DNA from: a bacterium
Lineage (GTDB): Bacteria > Patescibacteriota > Microgenomatia > UBA1400 > PJMF01
Direction of reading: 5' to 3'
Length of the DNA stretch: 45,440 nt
Assembly: GCA_017431625.1 (NCBI GenBank)
Contig: JAFRKQ010000017.1
Span: 1-45,440 of the forward strand
How positions within the stretch are numbered: position 1 is the first letter of the stretch; every line of letters begins with the position of its first letter. A program made the translations under genes and the position numbers. Positions 35,002 through 42,897 of the stretch are shown here, piece by piece. Below the pieces are notes generated by a model. It searched no databases, was not told where the DNA came from, and saw only the letters and a list, made by a program, of their open reading frames with translations.

Positions 35002-35010
35002 ATTATATCA
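35002..35010 (-). promoter_or_regulatory. Extended -10 of the GT39-like gene (leaderless)
   Basis: TGATATAAT on the minus strand ends 6 nt before the ATG at 34995. Confidence 0.7.
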
Positions 35011-35079
35011 TAGTTGGTGCGTTTTAAGCGGTAAATTTAACAGACGGCAAAACAGTTGCTAGCCTTTGCCAACAAAATT

Positions 35080-35126
35080 CTTCCCTCACTTTTAAAGCGA
35101 GGGAAGACGAAACGAAATAAGGAAAA
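35080..35126 (-). terminator. Terminator of the glycine-rich protein gene, with a conserved upstream block
   Basis: CTTCCCTC and GAGGGAAG (35080-35087 / 35099-35106) form an 8-bp stem; read on the minus strand it is followed by AATTTTG. The adjoining 19 bp at 35108-35126 (CGAAACGAAATAAGGAAAA on the plus strand) recur exactly at 38588-38606 beside a second hairpin. Confidence 0.65.
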
Positions 35127-35142
35127 TAAGTAGACTGCAAAG

Positions 35143-36267
35143 CTAATTTAGACGCGTAATTCTAGCAGCGCCATCTCCGATTTTGGCACAATCACTAATT
35201 GGATCTTCTTGCGCGCAAGTATTGGAAAGAGTCAGGGTGGCACTCTCACTTGATTCTGGACAATTGTAGCAAGTCATGTGCTTAACATTATTTTCAAGAC
35301 CAACAAGGTAAGATGATGAAATATATCCAGTGCCGCCACTCGCCATTGAGTAATTTGCACCGCCGCCGCCATACCAGCCGCCGCCACCGCCGGCACCATC
35401 ACTAACTGGCGGATTACCACCACGTCCGAAAATACCAGATTTGGTGCCAGCTTTTTCGCAACTCCATGGATTGCCGGCTAAACCACCAGTTGTCTGCGTA
35501 GCGCCTGTTGCTGCACATTCCGAATAACCTGTAGTGATAACGAGATTGGTTTGAAAGCCACCTCCATCACCACCATAGCCACTATAGCCCATGCCATTAC
35601 CACCGCCACCACCAGCTGCAATTACAATTGCATCGCGTTGGTTACTGTAATTTGCCAACACTCCCAAATCAATATCTATACCAATATGAGTGGCTCCACC
35701 TCCAGAACCGCTTATTCTTTTACGGTTTGTGGTATCTGCTCCTGTGCCAACACTTTGCCCACCGCCATTATAAGTTGCCGGTGTGGTAAAATATCCGCCA
35801 GGTACATTGCCACCAATAGACTTACCGCCTTCACCAACAACTATATAAAGATTATGATTCCTTCGAGGTGAAATAAAGCCAACAGCATAACCACCATAGC
35901 CACCACGACCAGCACCGCCGTTACCACCGCTAGCTCCCCACACCTCAAGTCTATAAGTGCTACCAACACATGTCAAAAATTCTTCTGGCGCGCCAGTGTA
36001 AGTAAAAGTTTTACTTTCACCTATGCTTAATTCTTCCACGCAAGTGGGAGCAAGAGCTAGATATTGATTAGCGGCCACCTTGACAAACTTCAACTCTCCT
36101 ACTTGCACCACTTTGCCTACCGCCACATCTTTAAGTTTCATGGTCTTATTGCCACTAGCCGCATACACAGATTGTGTGTACATATGATATACATATAGTA
36201 TATGTACACATGTTATACATACACTAGTAATAGCCGCCAAAAAGATTCGCCCATAATATCTGAACAT
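35143..36267 (-). CDS. Secreted glycine-rich (ALK/LTK-type Gly_rich) protein
   Basis: The 374-residue protein has an N-terminal signal or anchor (about 7-38, ending near SVYAASG), a ~60-residue segment with VQVGELKFVKVAANQYLAL, and a glycine-rich domain (about 100-345). The domain shows YRLEVWGASGGNGGAGRGG, IVIAAGGGGGNG and GGGGGWYGGGG, the pattern of PF12810. It is closed by a Cys-containing strand ATLTLSNTCA. Glycine-rich domains of this type form polyglycine-II-like helical bundles used in adhesion or ligand binding. The signal segment is unusual in being Tyr/Cys/His-rich and its DNA holds an inverted repeat. A ~280-nt leader precedes it. A shortened relative lies at 38522-38668. Confidence 0.78.
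   Translation of the reverse strand: MFRYYGRIFLAAITSVCITCVHILYVYHMYTQSVYAASGNKTMKLKDVAVGKVVQVGELKFVKVAANQYLALAPTCVEELSIGESKTFTYTGAPEEFLTCVGSTYRLEVWGASGGNGGAGRGGYGGYAVGFISPRRNHNLYIVVGEGGKSIGGNVPGGYFTTPATYNGGGQSVGTGADTTNRKRISGSGGGATHIGIDIDLGVLANYSNQRDAIVIAAGGGGGNGMGYSGYGGDGGGFQTNLVITTGYSECAATGATQTTGGLAGNPWSCEKAGTKSGIFGRGGNPPVSDGAGGGGGWYGGGGANYSMASGGTGYISSSYLVGLENNVKHMTCYNCPESSESATLTLSNTCAQEDPISDCAKIGDGAARITRLN
36177..36208. repeat. Inverted repeat inside the signal-peptide coding region
   Basis: TGTACATAT (36177-36185) and ATATGTACA (36200-36208) are perfect inverted repeats in an alternating AT-rich stretch. It encodes the Tyr-rich part of the glycine-rich protein's signal segment. Confidence 0.6.
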
Positions 36268-36552
36268 GGTTTCCTTTCGTTTAGTATTTAGTTGTCCGGG
36301 CGCCTACAACTACTAAAGGTAGGCGATACAGAGCTCTCGCCCTCCCGGTTGGAAAACTCAATGCTGGCTTGGAAAGGAAAACTAACGCATTAAGACCGGG
36401 GAATATCACCTACCTTATCGCATGCGCTAGCCCAAAGTTTTTGCACCTTTGCCCCGTTGTCTACAGAATCAGCCTCCAGCTCTTGCTTCGTCTTCATCTT
36501 AGAATTTCACTCAAGCTCCTTTCCTTTACCATTACTGAGTTTTCCAAAAGTT
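36268..36552 (-). promoter_or_regulatory. Long structured 5' leader of the glycine-rich protein gene
   Basis: From the extended -10 the expected transcript carries about 280 nt before the ATG at 36267, far more than any other gene here. On the minus strand it holds CGGGG pairing with CCCCG (36452-36456 / 36397-36401) around a CAAAG/CTTTG hairpin. Nearer the start there are alternative pairings: TCGCC (36326-36322) can pair with GGCGA (36341-36337), or, as part of CGCCTAC (36325-36319), with GTAGGCG (36307-36301). CCGGG/CCCGG can close the whole. Such mutually exclusive stems are what a regulatory leader would show. I could not match it to a known riboswitch class. Confidence 0.45.
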
Positions 36553-36561
36553 ATTATACCA
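36553..36561 (-). promoter_or_regulatory. Extended -10 of the glycine-rich protein gene
   Basis: TGGTATAAT on the minus strand, about 285 nt upstream of the ATG. It is the best promoter match in the intergenic region. Confidence 0.6.
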
Positions 36562-36753
36562 CAATTTGAGAAAAATTAGCATGCAATTTAAAATTATGAA
36601 AATTGGACTTAAGTAAAAAAACGCTGAGGTTTTTGGCGATGCATACGTAAAATAATTATTACTTTACACTTTTGAAGCGCTAAAATACGCCTATCAAACA
36701 TATTAGTTGTGTAAAATTAAATCCATAAATCACAAAAAGCAGCCAAGACAAAG
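36562..36753. other. Intergenic stretch without a supported gene
   Basis: AT-rich spacer between the ABC exporter stop and the leader of the glycine-rich protein gene. No good terminator hairpin for the ABC gene was found. Confidence 0.4.
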
Positions 36754-38514
36754 TCAGGAACAGACAGATGTATTTCCTCCACGAAGCATTTGAGCAAAAA
36801 GACCAGACTGATGACTCAACTCTTCATAGCTACCCCGTTCGGCAATGCGCCCATTAGCGATAACCAAAATTTCATCACAATGTCGCAAAGTTGATAGACG
36901 ATGAGCAATTGAAATCACAGTTACGCCCGTTTCCGCTTGTAATTTTTCGATTTGTTCTTGGATGAATTTTTCACTAGTATTATCGAGAGCCGAAGTCGCT
37001 TCATCCAGAATTAAAATCTTGGGCTGCCGCAAAAAGATTCGTGCTAGCGCTATCCGCTGACGCTGGCCTCCAGACAAATTGCGCCCACCTTCGGCTACCA
37101 TGAAATCATAGCCATCGGGTAACTCAGCAATAGTTGTAGTCAAATATGCGCGTTCGGCAGCTGCAGTCAATTGTTGACGACTCACTTTCTGACTCAAACC
37201 ATAAGTAATATTGTGAGCAATGGTATCAGCAATTAAAAATGGTTGTTGTGGAATCAACACGACATCACGTGCCAATTCACTGCGGTCAAGTTTACCTATG
37301 TCTACTCCACCTAGTTTTATATGTCCTACTATTGGTTCAAGTTTAGTTAATGCTTTGATGAATGAAGATTTACCGCCCCCACTAGGTCCGGCGATACCAA
37401 TAAAACGTCCACTCTCGATTGTCAAATCTAAATCGTTAATAATTCTTTCTTCTGGTTTTTCAGGATAGCTAAGCGATAAATGTTGTATGTCCACCTGTCC
37501 ATTGTGCAATCGTTGTTTTTTGTCATCTATCACTCGATAAGAAAAGTCAGGCTCTAAATCACTAATAGCAAAATAATCAGCCGCTAACACTCGACTTTCA
37601 CTCAACTCATCTAAAATCCGATGCAATTCACGCAGCGGCCCTAGCAGTTGAGTAAAACAAATATAAGCGGTCAATACCGCCCCTACGGAAATCTCGCCAC
37701 TCGCTGCCAACCACACCGACCACGCAATAACCACGACACTAAAAACCGCTTCATTAATAAATTTCAGACAATCATAAAAAGCCATCGCTCGATGGTGAAT
37801 CATTTCGCGCCGACGCAATTTTTCGGACTGATCTTGTTGTCTCTTGGTCTCCATAGCTGCCATATCAAAAACTCTGATACTTTCAATCCCACCCAAAAGC
37901 TCCACCAAACTTCCATCCATGGTTGCTTTATGTGCCAAAAGATCCACCCGAATACCCGCTTGCGTCGTGATTTGTCGCCACACCAAAAGCAAACCAATTG
38001 GAATCACCAATAAACTCAAAGTCGCTAGTGTCCATGGCAACTGCGCAAATAAAACCACGATTGCGGCCAAGCCACTACAGATCGCGGGTGCAAAATCCAT
38101 AAACATCAACTTCACCAAACGCACCACACCTTCAAGTGCGCGATTAAGGCGTCCATGAATGTTACCGGTCAAATGTGTACGAAAATATGAAAGCGGGGCT
38201 CGCAATAAAGCCTCTGTCGCCCGTGTCCTTGCATGACTCTCCAAACTCGTAGCCACACTTTCCACCAATAATCGTCGGCTGACTTTCAGAACTTCATTGA
38301 CAATATTGACAAGTAAAATCCATGCCAGAATCGGAATGATTTCCACAAAAACAATTTCCGGACGGCTCAAAACACTATCGGTAAGATAGCCAATCGCTAA
38401 GGGTGTGAGTTGACTCAAACCCGCACAAACAACTAAAATCAAACCAATGAAAACAAAAGTCCATTTTTGTCGGCTCGTAAGCATTGAGATGAGATGTTTT
38501 GTCAAATGTTGCAT
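36754..38514 (-). CDS. ABC exporter, fused permease and ATPase half-transporter
   Basis: The 586-residue protein has about six membrane helices (residues 15-310) and a C-terminal ATPase domain with Walker A GPSGGGKSS, Q-loop VLIPQQPF, signature LSGGQRQRIALARI, Walker B ILILDEATSALD and the switch His in ISIAHRLSTL. It is an MsbA/multidrug-type exporter half that works as a homodimer or with a partner not seen here. The cargo is unknown; neighbouring glycosyltransferase and secreted proteins make lipids, peptides or glycolipids plausible. The -10 TGATATAAT ends 6 nt before the ATG and overlaps the stop codon of the upstream small ORF. Confidence 0.93.
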   Translation of the reverse strand: MQHLTKHLISMLTSRQKWTFVFIGLILVVCAGLSQLTPLAIGYLTDSVLSRPEIVFVEIIPILAWILLVNIVNEVLKVSRRLLVESVATSLESHARTRATEALLRAPLSYFRTHLTGNIHGRLNRALEGVVRLVKLMFMDFAPAICSGLAAIVVLFAQLPWTLATLSLLVIPIGLLLVWRQITTQAGIRVDLLAHKATMDGSLVELLGGIESIRVFDMAAMETKRQQDQSEKLRRREMIHHRAMAFYDCLKFINEAVFSVVVIAWSVWLAASGEISVGAVLTAYICFTQLLGPLRELHRILDELSESRVLAADYFAISDLEPDFSYRVIDDKKQRLHNGQVDIQHLSLSYPEKPEERIINDLDLTIESGRFIGIAGPSGGGKSSFIKALTKLEPIVGHIKLGGVDIGKLDRSELARDVVLIPQQPFLIADTIAHNITYGLSQKVSRQQLTAAAERAYLTTTIAELPDGYDFMVAEGGRNLSGGQRQRIALARIFLRQPKILILDEATSALDNTSEKFIQEQIEKLQAETGVTVISIAHRLSTLRHCDEILVIANGRIAERGSYEELSHQSGLFAQMLRGGNTSVCS

Positions 38515-38520
38515 GCGTTT

Positions 38521-38529
38521 ATTATATCA
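38521..38529 (-). promoter_or_regulatory. Extended -10 of the ABC exporter (leaderless)
   Basis: TGATATAAT on the minus strand ends 6 nt before the ATG at 38514 and overlaps the TAA of the small ORF at 38522-38524. Confidence 0.7.
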
Positions 38530-38668
38530 GATAATAAGAATCATTGTAAAATTCCCTCTCTTGCTCATATGATTGAGTAAGAGAGGGCGAAACGAAATAA
38601 GGAAAACTAACCAGAAAATATATGCTTATAGCCGCCAAAAAACACTGCCGAATATACCGACTTTTCAT
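38522..38668 (-). pseudogene. Deletion relic of a glycine-rich protein gene (signal peptide joined to terminator region)
   Basis: The 48-codon frame starts MKSRYIRQCFLAAISIYFL, aligned with MFRYYGRIFLAAITSV of the glycine-rich protein at 36267. The 14 bp encoding LAAI are identical in the two genes, and both have a GAAAG-type ribosome site. After about 20 residues the frame runs directly into the 19-bp block and hairpin that in the intact gene lie beyond the stop codon. The simplest reading is an internal deletion that removed the mature protein. Translation of the remaining small hydrophobic peptide is possible, as the Shine-Dalgarno GGAAAGAG is good. Confidence 0.5.
38554..38606 (-). terminator. 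Second copy of the 19-bp block plus hairpin
   Basis: CCCTCTCTT/AAGAGAGGG (38554-38562 / 38579-38587) forms a 9-bp stem extended inward by CTCA/TGAG. On the minus strand it is followed by AATTTTA. The flanking 19 bp (38588-38606) are identical to 35108-35126. Confidence 0.6.
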
Positions 38669-38926
38669 AGTCTCTTTCCGCGATGAAAGTTTTTGGCCAA
38701 AAGAAACGAGCGACTCTCCGACCAGAACCAACACAAACTATCTCAGGAGTAGCCTAAACAGCTACTTCAATTGACAATCGCATTAGGCCGAAATACGTCC
38801 CTCGCTTCTTTTCACTGTCAATTGTCATCCATTTTCTTTCATGTTGATTCGGTTGATAATTCTCTGTTTACTCTTAACTACTCCCTTCATCAATAATTTG
38901 TACACAAAATTTACTCAATTAATATT
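38669..38926 (-). other. Leader-like intergenic region upstream of the relic ORF
   Basis: No gene is supported. The stretch holds CAATTGACA and TGTCAATTG (38768-38776 / 38816-38824) as a perfect 9-bp inverted repeat, and a hairpin AGTAGC/GCTACT (38748-38753 / 38761-38766). The minus strand reads GGCCTAATGCG here, close to GGTCTTAATGCG in the leader at 36.4 kb, a weak hint that the leaders are related. Confidence 0.4.
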
Positions 38927-38974
38927 TTTTGTTAAACGTTTGTTAAACGCTCACCTCTGGTTTTTCGTGACAAA
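38927..38974 (+). repeat. Dispersed GTTAAACG element, copy 4
   Basis: 48-bp core followed by the extended tail GTACAAAAAATATTATAGGA that copies 5 and 6 share. It lies about 70 bp from the mmcQ-like stop codon and antisense to that gene. Confidence 0.85.
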
Positions 38975-39042
38975 TAAAGTACAAAAAATATTATAGGACA
39001 ATGTCTTTTTGCTCGTCGATCGTTTATGCATTCTCGCCCAAT

Positions 39043-39435
39043 TTATTTTTTACTCCCAGCAATTTCGCGACTATTATCAATTAGAGTTTTGATGTTATCA
39101 GTCGTCAATGTTTCGTCCAGAATCACACTAATCCAATTATCCTTGTTCATATGCCAACCGGGATAAACACCTTTTTGATGACGAACAAAATCTGGCAAAA
39201 GCTCGCGTTGATAGCGCAAATCCAAAACATCTACTTTATCATTACCCTGCCCTGTAATTTTGTGCCGTGACACGCGCATCAGCACTGCATACCAAAGTTG
39301 ATTCCCGGCATGTCGCCACACGGCACAATCAGGAAGACGCTCCCACAAGAATTCCAGTCGTTCACCATATTGACTCGCTACCCAATCAATGAGTACCTTG
39401 GTTTGCATGTTGCTAAAAATATCTGCTTTACTCAT
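39043..39435 (-). CDS. MmcQ/YjbR family protein
   Basis: The 130-residue protein shows the family core: WERLPDCAVWRHAGNQLWYAV near residues 33-53, LDLRYQRELLPDFV near 72, and the C-terminal KDNWISVILDETLTTDNIKTL. MmcQ/YjbR proteins have a CyaY-like double-wing fold and have been called DNA-binding; their role is unknown. I chose ATG 39435 rather than 39459 because a promoter (TTGACA/TGTTACAAT, 39446-39473) ends 10 nt before it. A short open spacer with copy 4 of the dispersed element follows. Confidence 0.85.
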   Translation of the reverse strand: MSKADIFSNMQTKVLIDWVASQYGERLEFLWERLPDCAVWRHAGNQLWYAVLMRVSRHKITGQGNDKVDVLDLRYQRELLPDFVRHQKGVYPGWHMNKDNWISVILDETLTTDNIKTLIDNSREIAGSKK

Positions 39436-39445
39436 AATGATAGTG

Positions 39446-39473
39446 ATTGTAACACTCAAAGAGTTTTTGTCAA
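39446..39473 (-). promoter_or_regulatory. Promoter of the MmcQ/YjbR gene
   Basis: TTGACA (39468-39473) and TACAAT (39446-39451), 16 bp apart, with TGT in front of the -10. The ATG is 10 nt downstream, leaving a leader of only about 3-4 nt. Confidence 0.7.
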
Positions 39474-39504
39474 TGCTTTGAGTTTGCAGACGATATTTGA
39501 TTCA

Positions 39505-40272
39505 TCACTCATTATGATTTGCGTCTATTTTATCTATTCTTGTGCCCACCAAAAACCGTCCCCGGCCAAATTCGTCAGTGACCTTTTGCCATTGATACTG
39601 GCTATAGTCGCGCACAAAATCCAAACTATGGCTGGGATCCACTTCCAAAAAAATCCCCAGTGGTTTATTTTCCAATGGAGCAACTTGTTTTAACAAGTGC
39701 CTTATGACCTCAAAACCATCCGCCCCACCATCAAGTGCTAACCGCGGCTCATACTCACGCACACATGTATCTAGCTTTTGGTAGTCGCGAGTAGGAATAT
39801 ATGGTAAATTGGCCACCAAAAAATAGTTGTCCGCTGGCGGTAATTGTGAATGAATTAGTAAATCTGCCCACAAAAGTTTAATTCTCTCGTCCAAAAAGTA
39901 GTGATGAACATTAGCTCGCGCGCAGCTGAGTGCTCCCTCACTGATGTCTGTAGCGACAATTGTCACTGAGGGCAAAGCCCGCGCCAAAGCAATCGCTATC
40001 GCCCCGCTGCCTGTGCCCACCTCCACGATGCTATTAATAGTAGTTCCTGATTGCCACACCGCTTGTTTGACCAACTCTATCAATTGTTCTGTTTCCACCC
40101 GCGGTATGAGCACTTGTCTGTTGACCTGCAAAATCAAATCAATAAAACGCGCGCGACCAGTCAAATACTCCACTGGTGTTTGATCATTACTGACACTTAA
40201 AGCTGCTATCTGTTCGCTACTCCAGCCACACTGACGCAACCAGTTTTGTTCCCACACCAAAAGCTCACGCAC
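39505..40272 (-). CDS. prmC: Peptide chain release factor N5-glutamine methyltransferase
   Basis: The 255-residue enzyme methylates the Gln of the GGQ loop of release factors. It shows PVEYLTGRARF, VLIPRVETEQLIE, the SAM site IVEVGTGSGAIAIALA, and the substrate motif as VANLPYIP where E. coli has NPPY. The segment before TPVEYLTG is only about 31 residues, half the usual N-terminal helical domain, so the release-factor-binding domain is reduced. The start is GTG at 40272 with GGGAG 8 nt upstream, inside the end of nnrD, with which it overlaps by 8 bp. Confidence 0.92.
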   Translation of the reverse strand: MRELLVWEQNWLRQCGWSSEQIAALSVSNDQTPVEYLTGRARFIDLILQVNRQVLIPRVETEQLIELVKQAVWQSGTTINSIVEVGTGSGAIAIALARALPSVTIVATDISEGALSCARANVHHYFLDERIKLLWADLLIHSQLPPADNYFLVANLPYIPTRDYQKLDTCVREYEPRLALDGGADGFEVIRHLLKQVAPLENKPLGIFLEVDPSHSLDFVRDYSQYQWQKVTDEFGRGRFLVGTRIDKIDANHNE

Positions 40273-41107
40273 GATATAACTCCCAAAGAGTTTTGCCTAC
40301 CCGTTCACAAAGTTGAGTGGTAGTATAAAAAGGTCCCCAATCACGATACAAAATATCACCGGTAGTTTTGATGGTCTGGCTGGCCCACTCGCAAGCGGTC
40401 AGGGTATCATTGTAGCAATAAAGACCTGCCACCACACCCGCCAAGACATCACCACTCCCACCTTTGGTCAACCCTTCATTGCCGCCGCTAATGCGAGCCT
40501 GGACTCGTCCATCACGCCAGACTTCATCGACGATATTTTTACTCAAAATTGTGGCTTGATTAAGTTTGTCCATTTGCCCACGCTCGCGAGCATTGTGAAT
40601 CAGTACTTCCAGCTCCAATTGGTGGGGCGTTAAAATGCAACGCGGCGTCAAATACTGTGTCTCCAACATTTGCAAGGCACCAGCATCGAGGACATATTTT
40701 TTCTCTGGCAAACGCGCTAGCAACCAATTGGTCACCAGATAAGTATCATCCTGCCATTGTTCACTCGTGAGCGTTTGTTCGCTGGCCAAAAGCGTTTGTA
40801 GCAATTGTGTTTTTGGCTCCCCTCGCGCCAACCCTGGCCCTAATAAAATGACATCGGCCTCGCGGGCATAATCCCAAACATTTTCCCGCTCCACCACGAT
40901 CCCATCGGCAAAATTAGCCTTAGCCGTCTTGACAAAGTTATTATTCTCACTGGTGCTGGCATAAAAAACCATATCCACCAGATGTGCTGCCGCCCCAGCA
41001 CTCCAAAGAGAGGCTGCGTGAAAAAGACGCGAACCACCAATAATTAATAGTTTTCCATTTTGACCTTTATGGAGGCTACTGCTTGGCAATTTCAATTGAG
41101 TTTGCAT
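40265..41107 (-). CDS. nnrD: ADP/ATP-dependent NAD(P)H-hydrate dehydratase
   Basis: The 280-residue protein is the ribokinase-like YjeF C-terminal domain as a stand-alone enzyme. It has GKLLIIGGSRLFHAASLWSA near residue 18, VILLGPGLARGEP near 85, YVLDAGALQML, ILTPHQLELEVL and the nucleotide/catalytic block GLTKGGSGDVLAGVVAG near 220. It repairs hydrated NAD(P)H. The usual epimerase partner (YjeF N-terminal domain) is missing from the protein and from the window. The -10 box TATAAT ends 7 nt before the ATG, so the message is probably leaderless; prmC overlaps its 3' end. Confidence 0.92.
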   Translation of the reverse strand: MQTQLKLPSSSLHKGQNGKLLIIGGSRLFHAASLWSAGAAAHLVDMVFYASTSENNNFVKTAKANFADGIVVERENVWDYAREADVILLGPGLARGEPKTQLLQTLLASEQTLTSEQWQDDTYLVTNWLLARLPEKKYVLDAGALQMLETQYLTPRCILTPHQLELEVLIHNARERGQMDKLNQATILSKNIVDEVWRDGRVQARISGGNEGLTKGGSGDVLAGVVAGLYCYNDTLTACEWASQTIKTTGDILYRDWGPFYTTTQLCERVGKTLWELYRA

Positions 41108-41114
41108 TTGTTAT

Positions 41115-41142
41115 ATTATAAACCCAAATCTTGAGGTATAAT
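41115..41142. promoter_or_regulatory. Divergent promoters of nnrD (-) and RNase J (+)
   Basis: TATAAT at 41115-41120 (minus strand) serves nnrD, 7 nt from its ATG. TATAAT at 41137-41142 (plus strand) serves RNase J, 30 nt from its ATG, with AAGGT as ribosome site. The two -10 boxes are only 16 bp apart, so the polymerases must compete for the same DNA. Confidence 0.65.
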
Positions 41143-41172
41143 AGAGGAAATTGACAAAAAAATAAGGTAAAT

Positions 41173-42891
41173 ATGACACATAACAAAAAACAAGACGGAG
41201 GCTTAAAGATTTTTCCCATTGGCGGTATTGAGCACGTGACCCAAAATATGTATCTTTATATCTACGGTCAAGAAATTTTGATCGTTGATTGTGGCATTGG
41301 CTTTCCTGATTTACAAATGCCAGGGGTGGATATTGTCATTCCCGACATTAGCTATCTACAAGAGCTCCTTGAGCGCGGTTACAAAATCGCTGGCATGATG
41401 CTCACCCACGGTCATGACGATCATATTGGTGCGCTTCCTTATCTAATTCCTCACTTGCCAGATTTTCCCATCTACGCCTCCAAACTTACAGCTGGTTTTG
41501 CCATGAATCGACTCATGGATATAGGTAGTACCAAACACATCATAGCAACTACCAATCGCGAGCCCGTCCAAATCGGCCAATATTTCCGGGTCACTCCTTT
41601 TGCTATCACCCACTCAGTACCCGACACCAAACACTTTCTGATCGAAACACCGGTGGGCAATATCTATCACGGTTCTGACTTCAAATTTGATGACACTCCG
41701 GTAGATGGTGTTTTGCCCGACTATGCTTTTATGGATCAGCTCAAAGAGCGTGGGATTGCCTTGATGCTCACTGATTGTCTGGGCGTGGAAAAACCAGAGC
41801 GTGTTGGTTCAGAAAGCAGTGTTGGCCCCGTCCTTGAGCGCGCCATGACTGGAGCTCGCGGTAAAATTCTCGTCACTTTGATGAGTTCTCATATCCACCG
41901 GATCGTACAAGTGATGAAAGTCGCCGCCAAAATGCACCGCAAGGTGGCACTGGTGGGACGTAGTGTCGAGCAAAACGTGGTCACGGCTCAAGAGCTAGGT
42001 TTTTTACATGATGACGATCACGTCTTGATTAATAAAAAAGATATTCCTGACTACCGTGAAGACGAACTCGTGCTGATTATTGCTGGCTCACAAGGACAAG
42101 AAGGTTCATCACTGGTGCGAGCCATTTATGGTGAGCATCGTGAAATTGTTTTGCAAGCTACCGACCGCGTCATTTTTTCTGCTGACGCCATCCCTGGGAA
42201 TGAGCTCACTTATTTTGGCGCCATTGATGCCCTGAGCATGAATAAAATCCAAACAATGTATCCTGCTGTCAATGAAGGTATTCACCAGTCTGGTCACGCT
42301 CGCCGACCAGAGTTAATTGAACTTGTCGAGCGTATTCGTCCCCACAAGATTTTGCCCATTGGTGGTAACAATCGCCACCGCGCCAAATATCGTGAGCTGG
42401 TAGCTGAGCCGCTTGGTTATAGTGAGCAAGATGTGATCACGCCCAGCGAGGGAGATATTTTAAGTCTCTTGCCTGATGGTCGGATCCACAAGGTTGCCAA
42501 TGTTTCTTTGCGTCCACAAGTGGTTGATGGTCTGGGCATTGGTGATGTCGGACCTGTGGTCCTATCTGATCGCCGCGTCTTGGGCCAGTCGGGCATTATC
42601 ATTGTCCTAATCAAGCGCTATCGTGACCAAAGACAAGCCGGCAAAGTCCGGATTAATAAATATGGTTTTGCTCTGCACGATATGATTATTATCTCTCGTG
42701 GTTTTGTCTTTATGAAAGATGCTGACGATGTCATTGAATTTATTCAACAACGTGCGGGTGAACTACTCATGGAACATCACCGTGAAAAACGTGATCGCTG
42801 CGAGCGGCTCATTGAGCGAGGTTTGGGTCGCTCACTCTACAAAATCATCCAGCGTGAGCCCATGATCGAGGTAGAAATCGTTGATGTCTAA
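41173..42891 (+). CDS. rnj: Ribonuclease J with altered motif C
   Basis: The 572-residue beta-CASP metallo-beta-lactamase degrades and matures RNA with 5'-exonuclease and endonuclease activity. The metal motifs are LTHGHDDHIGA (about residue 78), AITHSVPDTKH (motif 3), HGSDFKFDDTPVDG (motif 4 Asp), MSSHIHRI, GSQGQEGSS and motif B HQSGHARRPEL. Motif C, normally PxHGE with a metal-proximal His, reads ILPIGGNNRHRAKY, so the His is replaced by Gly. The C-terminal dimerisation domain is present. Length is standard. A Shine-Dalgarno-like AAGGT precedes the ATG. Copy 5 of the dispersed element begins within a few bp of the stop. Confidence 0.94.
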   Translation: MTHNKKQDGGLKIFPIGGIEHVTQNMYLYIYGQEILIVDCGIGFPDLQMPGVDIVIPDISYLQELLERGYKIAGMMLTHGHDDHIGALPYLIPHLPDFPIYASKLTAGFAMNRLMDIGSTKHIIATTNREPVQIGQYFRVTPFAITHSVPDTKHFLIETPVGNIYHGSDFKFDDTPVDGVLPDYAFMDQLKERGIALMLTDCLGVEKPERVGSESSVGPVLERAMTGARGKILVTLMSSHIHRIVQVMKVAAKMHRKVALVGRSVEQNVVTAQELGFLHDDDHVLINKKDIPDYREDELVLIIAGSQGQEGSSLVRAIYGEHREIVLQATDRVIFSADAIPGNELTYFGAIDALSMNKIQTMYPAVNEGIHQSGHARRPELIELVERIRPHKILPIGGNNRHRAKYRELVAEPLGYSEQDVITPSEGDILSLLPDGRIHKVANVSLRPQVVDGLGIGDVGPVVLSDRRVLGQSGIIIVLIKRYRDQRQAGKVRINKYGFALHDMIIISRGFVFMKDADDVIEFIQQRAGELLMEHHREKRDRCERLIERGLGRSLYKIIQREPMIEVEIVDV

Positions 42892-42897
42892 AATATA

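Noticed and set aside
14624-36267. Search for LPxTG-like sorting signals in the exported proteins of the window
   Set aside because: Neither the alpha-2-macroglobulins, the SpoIID-like protein nor the glycine-rich protein ends with a sorting motif plus hydrophobic segment and basic tail of that type, so no sortase substrate is assigned.
36296-36460. Resemblance of the 36.3-36.5 kb leader to the c-di-GMP-I riboswitch core
   Set aside because: Only isolated words such as GGGGCAAAGG and GGTAGGT match; the order of helices and the conserved GNRA-containing stem are not reproduced.
36390-36497. A 35-codon frame (minus strand, starting MKTKQELEADS) inside the leader of the glycine-rich protein gene
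   Set aside because: The AGGAG upstream is about 18 nt from the ATG, too far to serve it, and the frame overlaps the paired CGGGG/CCCCG region. It could be a leader peptide but nothing supports translation.
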